This document shows positions 8,902 to 16,150 of a stretch of DNA of 19,332 nt, one piece after another. The translations under genes and the position numbers were made by a program. Source of the stretch: Lentisphaeria bacterium (GTDB lineage Bacteria; Verrucomicrobiota; Lentisphaeria; Victivallales; UBA1829); NCBI GenBank assembly GCA_017623265.1, contig JAGAPM010000314.1:1-19332 (forward strand). Reading direction: 5' to 3'. A model generated the notes under the pieces. The model ran no database searches. It saw only the letters and a program-made list of their open reading frames with translations, and was not told the DNA's origin. Every line of letters starts with the position of its first letter. Position 1 is the stretch's first letter.

Positions 8902-9302
8902 CTTGCAGTCTCCTCACCTGTCTGAATGCCAATCATTACCATATAACTTTTCTTGCTTTTCTGTGTATTGAAACCTGTCTGAAAATACTCTTACACATAC
9001 TATACTATCATAAAAAGCAAATGCAAGAAAAAAATCAAAAAAAGAAAGAAGATCATGACCCCGCATCCCTCTCAAATATTCTGCAACCATCGTTCCTGCC
9101 TTCTCCAATGATTTCTGAGAGCAAACTCTTTGACACAGATTGGATATTGGGGAAAAAGTCCGTTCCTGTCTGTTTTGTAAATCCGGATGTATGCTGCAAC
9201 CCATTGATGTCTGTTTGAAATAGAATAATTACTATTGAAATATTTTTCATTGCAAGCAATATTGACAGAAAGCTGATTATGCACTTTGCATTCTGTTTTT
9301 TA
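8902..9302. other. 401-base AT-rich gap with promoter and possible glycosyltransferase remnant
   Basis: The gap lies between two minus-strand GT2 genes. It has a minus-strand promoter (8999-9026) with a T-rich stretch just upstream of its -35 (minus strand, about 9027-9050). A short minus-strand frame at 9250-9053 opens KNISIVIILFQTDI, which resembles the first strand of a GT2 enzyme, but has no ribosome site and stops after 66 codons. I see no convincing intrinsic terminator for the gene that ends at 9303, only small weak hairpins. Confidence 0.5.
8999..9026 (-). promoter_or_regulatory. Sigma70-like promoter of the main glycan operon
   Basis: Read on the minus strand, TTGCAT (9026-9021), a 16-base spacer and TATAGT (9004-8999). 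A T-rich tract lies directly upstream and could act as an UP element. Transcription would start near 8990, giving a leader of about 90 bases before the ATG at 8901. Confidence 0.5.
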
Positions 9303-10088
9303 TCAATTTATATGCCTGCGGAATAACCGTTTGCAGTCGTAAAACTTGAAGATTCCGGAAACTCCCCAGTAAAGTGTATTGAATAAACTGCGCAGGATCC
9401 CCAATTTCAAATGCTTTCTGTAAAATTGATACTGGATTCGGATCAGTTTTGCTTTTCTACCTGTTGTGGAGGCAGTAAAAATACGATAACTCGCCAATAC
9501 TTCCGGATTCCCATAGGCAACTCCGGTTTTTTGAATGATATCGATCCAGTATGCATAGTCGTCCCGCATACTTTTTAATTCTTCATGCAGATAGACTTTT
9601 CCGTATTTTGAAGTGTCATAAATGCCTGTCATACACTGGATGTGATTTTTGATCAGCATTTGTTTGTAGGTGATTTGTTTCCGGCAGATGAAGGGTTTCA
9701 GAATCTCTTCACCCCGTTCATTAATCCGTTTGAATGAAGAGAAAACGAGCAGTGACTTCTTTTCTTCCATGAACTTCAATTGTTTTTCAAGAAATTCCGG
9801 TTCCCAAAGATCATCCGCATCCAGGAGAACAATATATCTGCCATTTGCTTGGCGTATGCCCGCATTACGTGCAGCAGCAGATCCGGCATTTTTCTGACGG
9901 ATGGGAATGATCCGGCTGTCTTTTTGAGCATATTCCTTCAGGATTTCAGGAGTTCTGTCCACAGAGCCGTCATCAATGACCAGCATTTCCCAATGGGGAT
10001 AAGTCTGATTCAAAACAGATTCCAACGTCTCAATTATAAAATTCTCTGCATTGTATGCAGGGGTTATAATTGAGACAAGTTTATCCAT
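9303..10088 (-). CDS. GT2 family glycosyltransferase
   Basis: The start is set at ATG 10088 (261 residues, MDKLVSIITPAYNAE) because GGAAGGACAG precedes it at suitable distance and the GT2 fold begins immediately. A GTG further upstream would add 27 residues unlike the family. Motifs in order are VSIITPAYNAENF, MLVIDDGSVDRT, KNAGSAAARNAG, the metal-binding DADD at 90-93, and RDDYAYW near 176-182. A C-terminal YRI...STTGRK element near 201-211 is common in capsule and EPS GT2 enzymes. These are inverting transferases on the cytoplasmic side of the membrane. The gene has its own promoter and is separated from the main operon by 401 bases, so it may be regulated apart from it or may have been added later. 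Confidence 0.92.
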   Translation of the reverse strand: MDKLVSIITPAYNAENFIIETLESVLNQTYPHWEMLVIDDGSVDRTPEILKEYAQKDSRIIPIRQKNAGSAAARNAGIRQANGRYIVLLDADDLWEPEFLEKQLKFMEEKKSLLVFSSFKRINERGEEILKPFICRKQITYKQMLIKNHIQCMTGIYDTSKYGKVYLHEELKSMRDDYAYWIDIIQKTGVAYGNPEVLASYRIFTASTTGRKAKLIRIQYQFYRKHLKLGILRSLFNTLYWGVSGIFKFYDCKRLFRRHIN

Positions 10089-10183
10089 TTTTTTTCTGTC
10101 CTTCCAGGTGCTGTTTTTTGAAACAATTCTATTGGCTTCGTCGGGGCATATCAGTTGAACGACATGCACTCTTTCTCAAGCCA

Positions 10184-10211
10184 AATATAACACGCTTTTT
10201 CTGTTTTGCAA
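10184..10211 (-). promoter_or_regulatory. Sigma70-like extended -10 promoter of the separate GT2 gene
   Basis: On the minus strand, TTGCAA (10211-10206), 16 bases, then TATATT (10189-10184) preceded by TG one base upstream, an extended -10. A start near 10177 would give a leader of about 90 bases before ATG 10088. Confidence 0.55.
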
Positions 10212-10332
10212 GTTTTCTGTATTTATCACACAAAAAATATCGTTTTTTTGTCTGCCGGGTAATATATTCCTTTCCCGGACAGCAATCCGCCTTTGCGACA
10301 AGGAATATTTTTCTGCTCAAGCGTTGTCATTC

Positions 10333-11151
10333 TTACCATGTTGCGGCAAAATATTCAGCGCAGATCTTGGTGAACTTGTTGGGGAAATCAACAGCAAAAG
10401 AGCGAACACCGAGATCCAGAACTGCAGTAAGATCATTTTTTTCAAACTGCCATGGCAGTGTCTGAAGCAGCACCCCGGCATTCCGGGTCACGAGCAGAGC
10501 TTTCCGGATATAATCCGGCGTCAGTTGATAACGCCAGGACTTTCCATCCCAATCCTTCAATTGATTCAGATGCAGCTGCACTTCCGTAATCCCTTCAAAG
10601 TTTTCCTGTTCCAATGTCTGGAACTGATCCATAATCGCCTGTGCGGAACCTCCCAGCCAGTTTTTGGTACGGATTTCCGGGATCAGACTTTTCATTTTCC
10701 GGAGCAGGGTGCGGTCATTGCTGGCAAATGTGATCTGTTTGCCAACATCATACTGCTTGATCAAATCTGCCAGCAGTTCCAGTTGTACCCGTTTGTAGTC
10801 AATGATCATATTCCGGTCGGGAAATTCTTTCAGACGAGAAAACAGTTCTGCCATTGTAGGAACTTGCTGACCGGGATATTCGTCCCACCCGACATCACAT
10901 GCTTTGATTTGGTCATAAGTTAACTCATTGACCGGCTTCCCCTTGATATCTTCCGGCAGATTGCGTCCGATCCGATCAAGCGTTGGGTCATGGATGGAGA
11001 TGATCACACCATCGGCAGTCATATTCACATCTGCTTCGGGGCGACCGCCCAACAGCCAGCCGTATTCAAACGAAAGCCGGCAGCTTTCCGGCATTTCAAA
11101 ACCGCCACCGCCGCCGCGATGGGCTTCCCAGAGAATAATTCCGTCTTTCAT
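10333..11151 (-). CDS. Glycerophosphodiester phosphodiesterase family protein
   Basis: This 272-residue protein hydrolyses glycerophosphodiesters to glycerol-3-phosphate and an alcohol, by family. The GDPD barrel signature is present: EAHRGGG with His11-Arg12, then Glu39 and Asp41 (PEADVNMTADG), and His54-Asp55 in SIHDPTLDR. These supply the metal ligands and catalytic histidines. The later acidic strand reads MIIDYK, with Asp where many family members have Glu. No signal peptide is visible, so it is probably cytoplasmic, unlike periplasmic GlpQ. Its ATG shares one base with the TGA of the HIT gene (TGATG), so it is the last gene of the kinase/regulator/HIT operon. No clear intrinsic terminator follows it. 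The actual substrate is not determined by sequence. Confidence 0.9.
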   Translation of the reverse strand: MKDGIILWEAHRGGGGGFEMPESCRLSFEYGWLLGGRPEADVNMTADGVIISIHDPTLDRIGRNLPEDIKGKPVNELTYDQIKACDVGWDEYPGQQVPTMAELFSRLKEFPDRNMIIDYKRVQLELLADLIKQYDVGKQITFASNDRTLLRKMKSLIPEIRTKNWLGGSAQAIMDQFQTLEQENFEGITEVQLHLNQLKDWDGKSWRYQLTPDYIRKALLVTRNAGVLLQTLPWQFEKNDLTAVLDLGVRSFAVDFPNKFTKICAEYFAATW

Positions 11152-11633
11152 CAGTCATGCCTCGCTCCGCCTTCGGCAGTTTCTTCGTTCAGTGTCAGTT
11201 CAGAGTCATCCCGCTTCAGTTGAAATTTACCTTTGATTTTTTCCTGAATTTCGGAACGCTGTTCTTCGGATTCATACTGCAGCTGACGCCAGTTCCAGTG
11301 GAAACCGTCATCTGTCCACCGGGGGACAATATGCAGATGTGCGTGCATGACCACCTGTCCGGCGACAGTCCCATCGGAAAGATGCAGATTAAAGCCGTCC
11401 GCATCCAGACCGCGCCGCATGGCAACACCGATCCGGGAGCCGACAAGGAACATTCTGCCGGCTGTGTTTTCGGGAATCGTGGCAACGCTGGTGTGGTGTT
11501 CTTTCGGAATGACAAGCACATGACCGAAGTTGATCGGGGCGATGTCCATAAAAGCCAGAACCAGCTCGTCCTCATAGATCTTCAGACTGGGGATCTCTCC
11601 GGCAATGATTTTGCAGAAAATACAGTTTTGCAT
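11151..11633 (-). CDS. HIT family nucleotide hydrolase/transferase
   Basis: The protein has 160 residues. It shows the full histidine-triad signature, with AGQVV then HAHLH (His97, His99, His101) and IVPR, and an N-terminal CIFC (Cys4, Cys7) that in many HIT proteins binds zinc with later histidines. HIT enzymes cleave nucleotide phosphoramidates, AMP-lysine or dinucleoside polyphosphates, using the middle histidine of the triad as nucleophile. About 50 charged residues after the triad form a C-terminal extension not needed for the fold. An AAAGGAC ribosome site precedes the ATG. It lies 20 bases after the response regulator and touches the GDPD gene, so it is transcribed with both. HinT- and Ap4A-hydrolase-like subtypes cannot be separated here. 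Confidence 0.9.
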   Translation of the reverse strand: MQNCIFCKIIAGEIPSLKIYEDELVLAFMDIAPINFGHVLVIPKEHHTSVATIPENTAGRMFLVGSRIGVAMRRGLDADGFNLHLSDGTVAGQVVMHAHLHIVPRWTDDGFHWNWRQLQYESEEQRSEIQEKIKGKFQLKRDDSELTLNEETAEGGARHD

Positions 11634-11653
11634 ATTCGTGTCCTTTCCTTCAG

Positions 11654-13027
11654 TTATTCAAGATTGTAAAGATTCAGTTTCCGGTGTAATGTCCTGCGGC
11701 TGATTCCAAGTTTTTCTGCTGCTTTGCTGCGGTTGCCCTCACATTCATTCAGTGCCCGTTCAATCAACAGTTTCTCATTGCGCTCCAGATCGCAGCCTGC
11801 CGAGGGGGCAAGCAATGTTTTTGTAATTCCCGGCGATACATTTTCCCGGATATTGGCTGGAACATTATCAATGGTCAGTTCCTGACTGCGGCAGAGGACG
11901 ACCATCCGTTCCACACAGTTGCGCAGTTCCCGGATGTTGCCCGGCCAGTTATATGCAGTAAGGGCCGCCATGGCTGATTCATCGATCACCATTTCAGATT
12001 TTCCATTTTCAGTCGCAAACTGATCCATATAGTGATGCACCAGCAGAGGAATATCATCTCGTCTTTCCCGCAAGGGTGGCAGAAGTACAGTAACGACATT
12101 CAAACGATAAAACAGGTCTTCCCGGAATGTGCCTTCTGCAACCATTTTTTCCAAATCTTTATTGGTTGCAGCAACAATGCGGACATCTGCCTGAATGGTT
12201 TCCGTGCCCCCCAGCCGTTCAAAACTCCGGGTTTCCAGAACACGCAACAGTTTTACCTGAACAGATAGCGGGATTTCACCAATTTCATCCAGGAACAGAG
12301 TTCCTCCGGCAGCCAGTTCAAACCGTCCTTTACGGTCTTCCACAGCACCGGTGACGGCGCCTTTTTCATGCCCGAAAAGTTCACTTTCCAGCAAGGTTTC
12401 CGGAAGGGCAGCACAATGGACCGGCATGAATTTTCCTTTGCGGCCGCTTAGCTGATGAAGGGACTGGGCGATCAGTTCCTTGCCGGTTCCGCTTTCTCCC
12501 TCGATCAGAACGGTGGCTTTTGTCGGAGCAACCTGCCGGACCGTATCAATGACCCGGGAAATCCCTTCGGATGCGCCTACAATAGAGGTTACACCGAATT
12601 TATCATCCAGCCGTTTTTTCAGTTCGATGTTCTCTTCTTTGATCTGTTTTGTCTCGAGTGCTTTCTTCATGACCAGTTCCAACCGGTCAAAATTCACCGG
12701 CTTGGTTACAAAATCGAAAGCACCTTGACGCATTGCATCCACTGCGGTTTCGATCGAACCATAGGCCGTAAACATGATACAGGGCGGGGGATTCTCTTGT
12801 TCCTGTGCTTTTTTCAAAATTTGAAAGCCATCGGCGCGGGGCATACGGATGTCAGTCAACACAAGGTCGTAGTGATTCCGTTCCAGCAGATTCAAGCCGG
12901 CTTCGCCATCTTCTGCCAGTGTAACATTGTAATCCAGACGCATGAACTTTGCAAGAACTTCTCTGGTCCCCCGTTCATCATCCACCAATAGAACAGCAGG
13001 CTTGCTGTTTTTCTTTCCGGACATCAT
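11654..13027 (-). CDS. NtrC-family response regulator with GAVTGA loop
   Basis: This 457-residue protein has the full NtrC layout. The receiver domain (10-125) has Asp16-Asp17, phosphoacceptor Asp59 (LTDIRMP), Thr87 and Lys109. The AAA+ domain (about 147-375) has Walker A GESGTGKE at 177-184, Walker B FLDE at 245-248, and arginine fingers in FREDLFYRLN. The C-terminal Fis-type helix-turn-helix (about 420-455) has NRSKAAEKLGISRRTLHRKL. The loop that contacts sigma54 reads GAVTGA at 223-228 instead of GAFTGA (codon 225 is GTC). The phenylalanine is normally near-invariant, Tyr being the usual substitute. The ATG overlaps the kinase stop (ATGA), so the kinase is its probable partner. The target promoters are not evident. 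Confidence 0.95.
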   Translation of the reverse strand: MMSGKKNSKPAVLLVDDERGTREVLAKFMRLDYNVTLAEDGEAGLNLLERNHYDLVLTDIRMPRADGFQILKKAQEQENPPPCIMFTAYGSIETAVDAMRQGAFDFVTKPVNFDRLELVMKKALETKQIKEENIELKKRLDDKFGVTSIVGASEGISRVIDTVRQVAPTKATVLIEGESGTGKELIAQSLHQLSGRKGKFMPVHCAALPETLLESELFGHEKGAVTGAVEDRKGRFELAAGGTLFLDEIGEIPLSVQVKLLRVLETRSFERLGGTETIQADVRIVAATNKDLEKMVAEGTFREDLFYRLNVVTVLLPPLRERRDDIPLLVHHYMDQFATENGKSEMVIDESAMAALTAYNWPGNIRELRNCVERMVVLCRSQELTIDNVPANIRENVSPGITKTLLAPSAGCDLERNEKLLIERALNECEGNRSKAAEKLGISRRTLHRKLNLYNLE

Positions 13028-14199
13028 CGTTGAACCTCCTCCGGTGCCGGCAGGACCTTGATCTTACGATCCCGACGGGGTAAACTGATCGTGAATGTTG
13101 CTCCGATGTGATCCTGTCCCCCGCCATCAACCGACAGGGAGCCACCATGTTCGCGGACAATTCGTTCTACGATCATCGGTCCCAGACCGGTTCCGGTCTG
13201 CTTTGTTGTGAAATATGCTTCAAAAATACGTGAAAGATCTTCCTTACTTATCCCATTGCCGGAATCGGTTACAGAAAGGGAGACAAAGTCTTCGTTGGCA
13301 GAACACCGGATCCCGAGCAAGCCGCCATCCTGCATGGATTGCAGGGCGTTCCGTACCAGATTGAAAAATGCCTGCTTCAATTGTCCGGCATCTCCATCCA
13401 CCAATGGAATATCTTCTGCCCAGAGAAACTCCACCTTTACTTCCCGGGCTGTAATTTCATGACGCATAAAGTTCAATGATTCCAGTACCAGATTTTTCAG
13501 ATCAAGTGCCTGAAGCTCCGGTTTGCCCGGACGGAGCGCATGGAGAAATTGAGTTATAATGCTGTCCAGCCGTTCGACTTCTTTACGGGATTCCGCCAAT
13601 TCTTCTGCTGCACTTTCCCGGTCAATATCATCCCGGTCCATCAGACGCTGAAGATACTGCAGATGCAGATACAGACTGTTCAATGGATTTCCAATTTCAT
13701 GGGCAACTCCGGCGGCAAGCATAGAGATCAACCTGCTGCGTTCGCTTTCAGCACTGCTGGACATTTTATCCATTGCAGAAGTGATATCGTTCAAGATCAC
13801 GGCATACTGGTCTTTTGTTTCACCGAGGGGAAGGGCATACACCTGAACGATTCTCCGTTCCGGATAATACAATTCCAGTTCCTGACGCAACATGGCAGAA
13901 CCGTTGTTCCTTGAGGAACCCAGTGGCAGGATCGCATCCCAGTTCGCCCCTTTTATGATCTTGTCTATCGGCAGGTGAGTCAGATCGTCCGGCAGTCCCA
14001 ACATGGATTTTGCTGCGCTGTTGTGATAGAGAATTCTGCGGCTGTCATCCACAACGATAATTGCTTCATGTATGGTATTGAATACGGTTTCCAGAAAGCC
14101 CTGTTCACGGGCAAGATGCTGGATTACTGAGTGCATACTGCCGCGATCCAGTGTTTTCAATTTCGGAATGATCCGTTGAATGCGATTCCCTGACGGCAT
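13024..14199 (-). CDS. Soluble PAS-domain sensor histidine kinase (NtrB/AtoS-like)
   Basis: The protein has 391 residues and no transmembrane segment, so it senses an internal signal. A PAS domain spans about 33-145 (ETVFNTIHEAIIVVDDSRRILYHN region). The dimerisation/phosphoacceptor helix has His167 in GVAHEIGNPL. The ATPase domain shows an N box with Asn280 and Asn284 (FFNLVRNAL), G1 DSGNGI at 312-317 and G2 TGTGLGPMIV at 335-344, where proline replaces the more usual leucine. It autophosphorylates and passes phosphate to the response regulator encoded directly after it with a 4-base overlap. A CAGGAG site lies about 5 bases before the ATG, behind a good promoter. The ligand of the PAS domain is unknown. 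Confidence 0.95.
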   Translation of the reverse strand: MPSGNRIQRIIPKLKTLDRGSMHSVIQHLAREQGFLETVFNTIHEAIIVVDDSRRILYHNSAAKSMLGLPDDLTHLPIDKIIKGANWDAILPLGSSRNNGSAMLRQELELYYPERRIVQVYALPLGETKDQYAVILNDITSAMDKMSSSAESERSRLISMLAAGVAHEIGNPLNSLYLHLQYLQRLMDRDDIDRESAAEELAESRKEVERLDSIITQFLHALRPGKPELQALDLKNLVLESLNFMRHEITAREVKVEFLWAEDIPLVDGDAGQLKQAFFNLVRNALQSMQDGGLLGIRCSANEDFVSLSVTDSGNGISKEDLSRIFEAYFTTKQTGTGLGPMIVERIVREHGGSLSVDGGGQDHIGATFTISLPRRDRKIKVLPAPEEVQR

Positions 14200-14217
14200 A
14201 AACTCTCCTGATTTTAG

Positions 14218-14236
14218 GTGTGACTTTCTTACACAC
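14218..14236. promoter_or_regulatory. Candidate operator, dyad site 1
   Basis: The 19 bases GTGTGACTTTCTTACACAC have GTGTG/CACAC arms and lie between the -10 and the ribosome site of the kinase gene. They match a second site at 14286-14304 at 14 of 19 positions. The protein that binds is unknown. Confidence 0.35.
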
Positions 14237-14239
14237 TAT

Positions 14240-14268
14240 ACCATACTTCCGGATCGGAGATTTGTCAA
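14240..14268 (-). promoter_or_regulatory. Sigma70-like promoter of the kinase/regulator/HIT/GDPD operon
   Basis: On the minus strand, a perfect TTGACA (14268-14263), 17 bases, and TATGGT (14245-14240), immediately followed by an overlapping TATAGT-like element. Transcription from near 14233 would give a leader of about 35 bases. Two related dyad sequences flank it. Confidence 0.6.
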
Positions 14269-14285
14269 GAGACTGCGACTCAAAA

Positions 14286-14304
14286 TTGTGACTTTTTGTC
14301 ACTC
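14286..14304. promoter_or_regulatory. Candidate operator, dyad site 2 (perfect GTGAC-N5-GTCAC)
   Basis: TTGTGACTTTTTGTCACTC contains a perfect 5-base inverted repeat (14288-14302) upstream of the kinase -35 and spanning the stop codon of the acyltransferase. It could also be a weak hairpin terminating the acyltransferase message, although only a short T-rich stretch follows. Confidence 0.35.
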
Positions 14305-15189
14305 TATTTCATCCCATGGAAGAAACATTCCGCCGATACGCCAGCGTCCGCCGTTTTCAATGTAGCGGGTAACCGCTTTCTGCAGACTTGTTTTGCGCGG
14401 TGCCTTGAGCAGTTCAAAAGCTCCTTCATGCAGAAAGATAAACCAGAGCCCATCTGTTTTTGTGCAAGTGCGGGGGAGCGGGTGTACCCGTTTCAGCAGA
14501 CGGACCAGATTGGAATCCGGAGGCAGGATTTCCGGCAGGTTCGGGTTGAAGATCCAGGAGGAGCAGACGATTGCAACCGGCATATTGTCCGATCCGGAAT
14601 GTTCCGTAAAAAACTGCTTTGCGAGGCGGAAAGACCGTTCTGATTCTTCGCTTGTCATACCACCGCCGGAGGGAATATGCATATCCAGAACCGGCATACC
14701 GTGACCGAGGATCAGATCATATTCTGCCTTGTTGATGGTTTTCGTTTCCCGGTTTGTTCTGCCGTCCGGGGAGACAGGGTTGCCGGTAGCGGTATATTCA
14801 TCTTCGGTATAGACGGATTGAAAAGTGCAGTCCGGGATCCCCGGAGTATTTTCCAGAGCGAACCCGCTGCAGTCAAATTGAAATTCCGGGTTGGCGAAGA
14901 TCACCAGCTCTTTTGTCTTTTTGTGACGGAATACATGGCTGTGGAAAGGGTAGCTGATCTTGCGGAACTCAAATCTGCCCAGACGCACCATGAAACATTC
15001 CGGCAGTTGATAAACATAAAGCCAGTTGAACTGCTGTGGGTAAATGCCCGGCTTTCCGGTACCGGCGATATGGTTGTTGCAAAAGGCATTCAGTTGGGAA
15101 CAGGTGTCGCGCGTGATCTGTTCACTGATGTTGAGTTTTGAGTGAGTTTTTTCAGGATCGGTACAAGTCCGAGCGCTGCGGCAAGACAC
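14299..15189 (-). CDS. Acyltransferase, C-terminal part (GNAT_C-like), split by frameshift
   Basis: The frame is open for 296 codons, but only from about codon 13 does it look like a real protein. From SEQITRDTCSQLNAF onward it reads as the NAT_N/GNAT_C acyltransferase family: QQFNWLYVYQLPECF, MVRLGRFEF, LDMHIPSGGGMT, SERSFRLAKQFF, AIVCSSWIFNPNLPEILP and PDSNLVRLLK, a pattern I know from proteins annotated as acyltransferase domain-containing in Firmicutes and PVC bacteria. The reaction is not established. Its N-terminal half is in the adjacent frame (15090-15518), overlapping by 100 bases. The ATG at 15189 has no good ribosome site, so this part is probably expressed only if the frames are joined. 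Confidence 0.7.
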   Translation of the reverse strand: MSCRSARTCTDPEKTHSKLNISEQITRDTCSQLNAFCNNHIAGTGKPGIYPQQFNWLYVYQLPECFMVRLGRFEFRKISYPFHSHVFRHKKTKELVIFANPEFQFDCSGFALENTPGIPDCTFQSVYTEDEYTATGNPVSPDGRTNRETKTINKAEYDLILGHGMPVLDMHIPSGGGMTSEESERSFRLAKQFFTEHSGSDNMPVAIVCSSWIFNPNLPEILPPDSNLVRLLKRVHPLPRTCTKTDGLWFIFLHEGAFELLKAPRKTSLQKAVTRYIENGGRWRIGGMFLPWDEIE

Positions 15190-15518
15190 ATCAGGTGTGC
15201 GTTATCTCCATATTTCTTTTGCAGAGGCTGGTGGGTCCAGGGCTTTGCCCAGCCGGAATCGGTCAGGTAGACGCAGCGGTAGATCGTTTTTATGAGTAAC
15301 ACTGCCGCCGGATCCTGCAGGGCAAGGCGGACCGCCTCTTTCAGTTCGGAGACCACCGGTTCCGGAATGGAACAGAATCGGGCATATTCTGCTATTGTTT
15401 CTTCGGTCAGTTCAAGATCAGTTTCCTGTTCCTGAAATTCCTGATGCAGGATCTCCGGCGGGAATTGTGCCGACATTGCTGAGGAGTTCAGTTGCTCCAG
15501 TGCGTCTGCAAGAGTCAT
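15090..15518 (-). CDS. Acyltransferase, N-terminal part (NAT_N-like), split by frameshift
   Basis: Here are 142 codons from an ATG with an excellent TAAGGAG site 8 bases upstream, 12 bases after the Nudix gene, so it is co-transcribed with it. The helical sequence (TEETIAEYARFCSIPEPVV, VYLTDSGWAKPW, CLAAALGLVPILKK) resembles the N-terminal domain of the same acyltransferase family. After ILKK the frame runs into unrelated residues and stops. A shift to the -1 frame at the A6 run (plus-strand T6 at 15147-15152) joins ILKK to THSKLNISEQ and gives a continuous protein of about 400 residues, a normal length. The cause may be a real inactivating indel, phase variation, programmed slippage or an assembly error. 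Confidence 0.7.
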   Translation of the reverse strand: MTLADALEQLNSSAMSAQFPPEILHQEFQEQETDLELTEETIAEYARFCSIPEPVVSELKEAVRLALQDPAAVLLIKTIYRCVYLTDSGWAKPWTHQPLQKKYGDNAHLMCLAAALGLVPILKKLTQNSTSVNRSRATPVPN

Positions 15519-15530
15519 AAGATTGTCTCC

Positions 15531-16082
15531 TTACATCAGATCGGTGGAAAATGCGTATGCCACAACTTTTGCATCGACCACATCACCGTTCTTTTTGGCA
15601 TTTTCCAAAAATGTATTTAATTGATCAGGTGCTACAAGAAAGGTTTCAATGGATTCTGCTTCATCAAAGTCGGTTTGGATTTCTCCCTGAATGGCAGGAT
15701 CGATTTCAACCCGGGCAAAGATCAAAAATTCGTCAGTCAGACCCGGTGAGGAATACGCACGGTCCGTAAGTTTTTTCAACTCGCCTTTGTAGCCGGTTTC
15801 CTCCCGCAGTTCCCGCAAAGCGGCTTCGCCCGGTTCTTCGCCGTCATCGATCAGTCCGGCGGGGAACTCAATAGCAAAACGGTCCAGTGGCGGGCGATAC
15901 TGACGGATCAGTACGATCTCGCCGGTATCTTTCATCGTCGCAAGAATCCCGACGGCGCCCCGGCTGTTTTTTCGATTGACCGTTTCCCAAGTCCGGGTGA
16001 CTCCGTCATGACCTTCGTAATATATGCGGGCAAGGGTGAGCCAGTCGCCGCTGCCAATAAGCTGTTTTTTGATCCGTTTCAT
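15531..16082 (-). CDS. Nudix hydrolase, ADP-ribose pyrophosphatase type
   Basis: This 183-residue protein has a perfect Nudix box, GX5EX7REUXEEXGU, at 76-98 (Gly76, Glu82, Arg90-Glu91, Glu94-Glu95, Gly97). These residues bind the metal ions that activate water to cut a pyrophosphate. Upstream, VLIRQYRPPLDRFAIEFPAG and, after the box, AYSSPGLTDEFLIFARV are typical of the ADP-ribose/ADP-sugar pyrophosphatase group (NudF-like), which yields AMP and a sugar phosphate. The protein is cytoplasmic and probably dimeric by family. The start at 16082 has AGGATGAAGGAAGA upstream. It is the first gene of a unit that continues into the split acyltransferase. The promoter must lie in the 242-base divergent gap shared with coaE, where TATATT (minus strand, 16153-16148) is a possible -10. 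Confidence 0.92.
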   Translation of the reverse strand: MKRIKKQLIGSGDWLTLARIYYEGHDGVTRTWETVNRKNSRGAVGILATMKDTGEIVLIRQYRPPLDRFAIEFPAGLIDDGEEPGEAALRELREETGYKGELKKLTDRAYSSPGLTDEFLIFARVEIDPAIQGEIQTDFDEAESIETFLVAPDQLNTFLENAKKNGDVVDAKVVAYAFSTDLM

Positions 16083-16122
16083 TCTTCCTTCATCCTGTCT
16101 TAAAAAAAATTACAGTTCCGAC

Positions 16123-16150
16123 TTGAAATTTTTAAAATCTGTGATACAAT
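16123..16150 (+). promoter_or_regulatory. Extended -10 promoter reading towards coaE-rho
   Basis: TTGAAA (16123-16128), a 16-base spacer and TACAAT (16145-16150) preceded by TGA, an extended -10. A start near 16157 would leave a leader of about 168 bases before coaE. A weak minus-strand -10 for the Nudix gene overlaps it, so the two promoters would compete. Confidence 0.5.

Noticed and set aside
10247..10285. Hairpin with CCGGG/CCCGG arms as terminator of the GDPD operon
   Set aside because: The stem is short and bulged, and on the minus strand it is followed by A residues rather than T.
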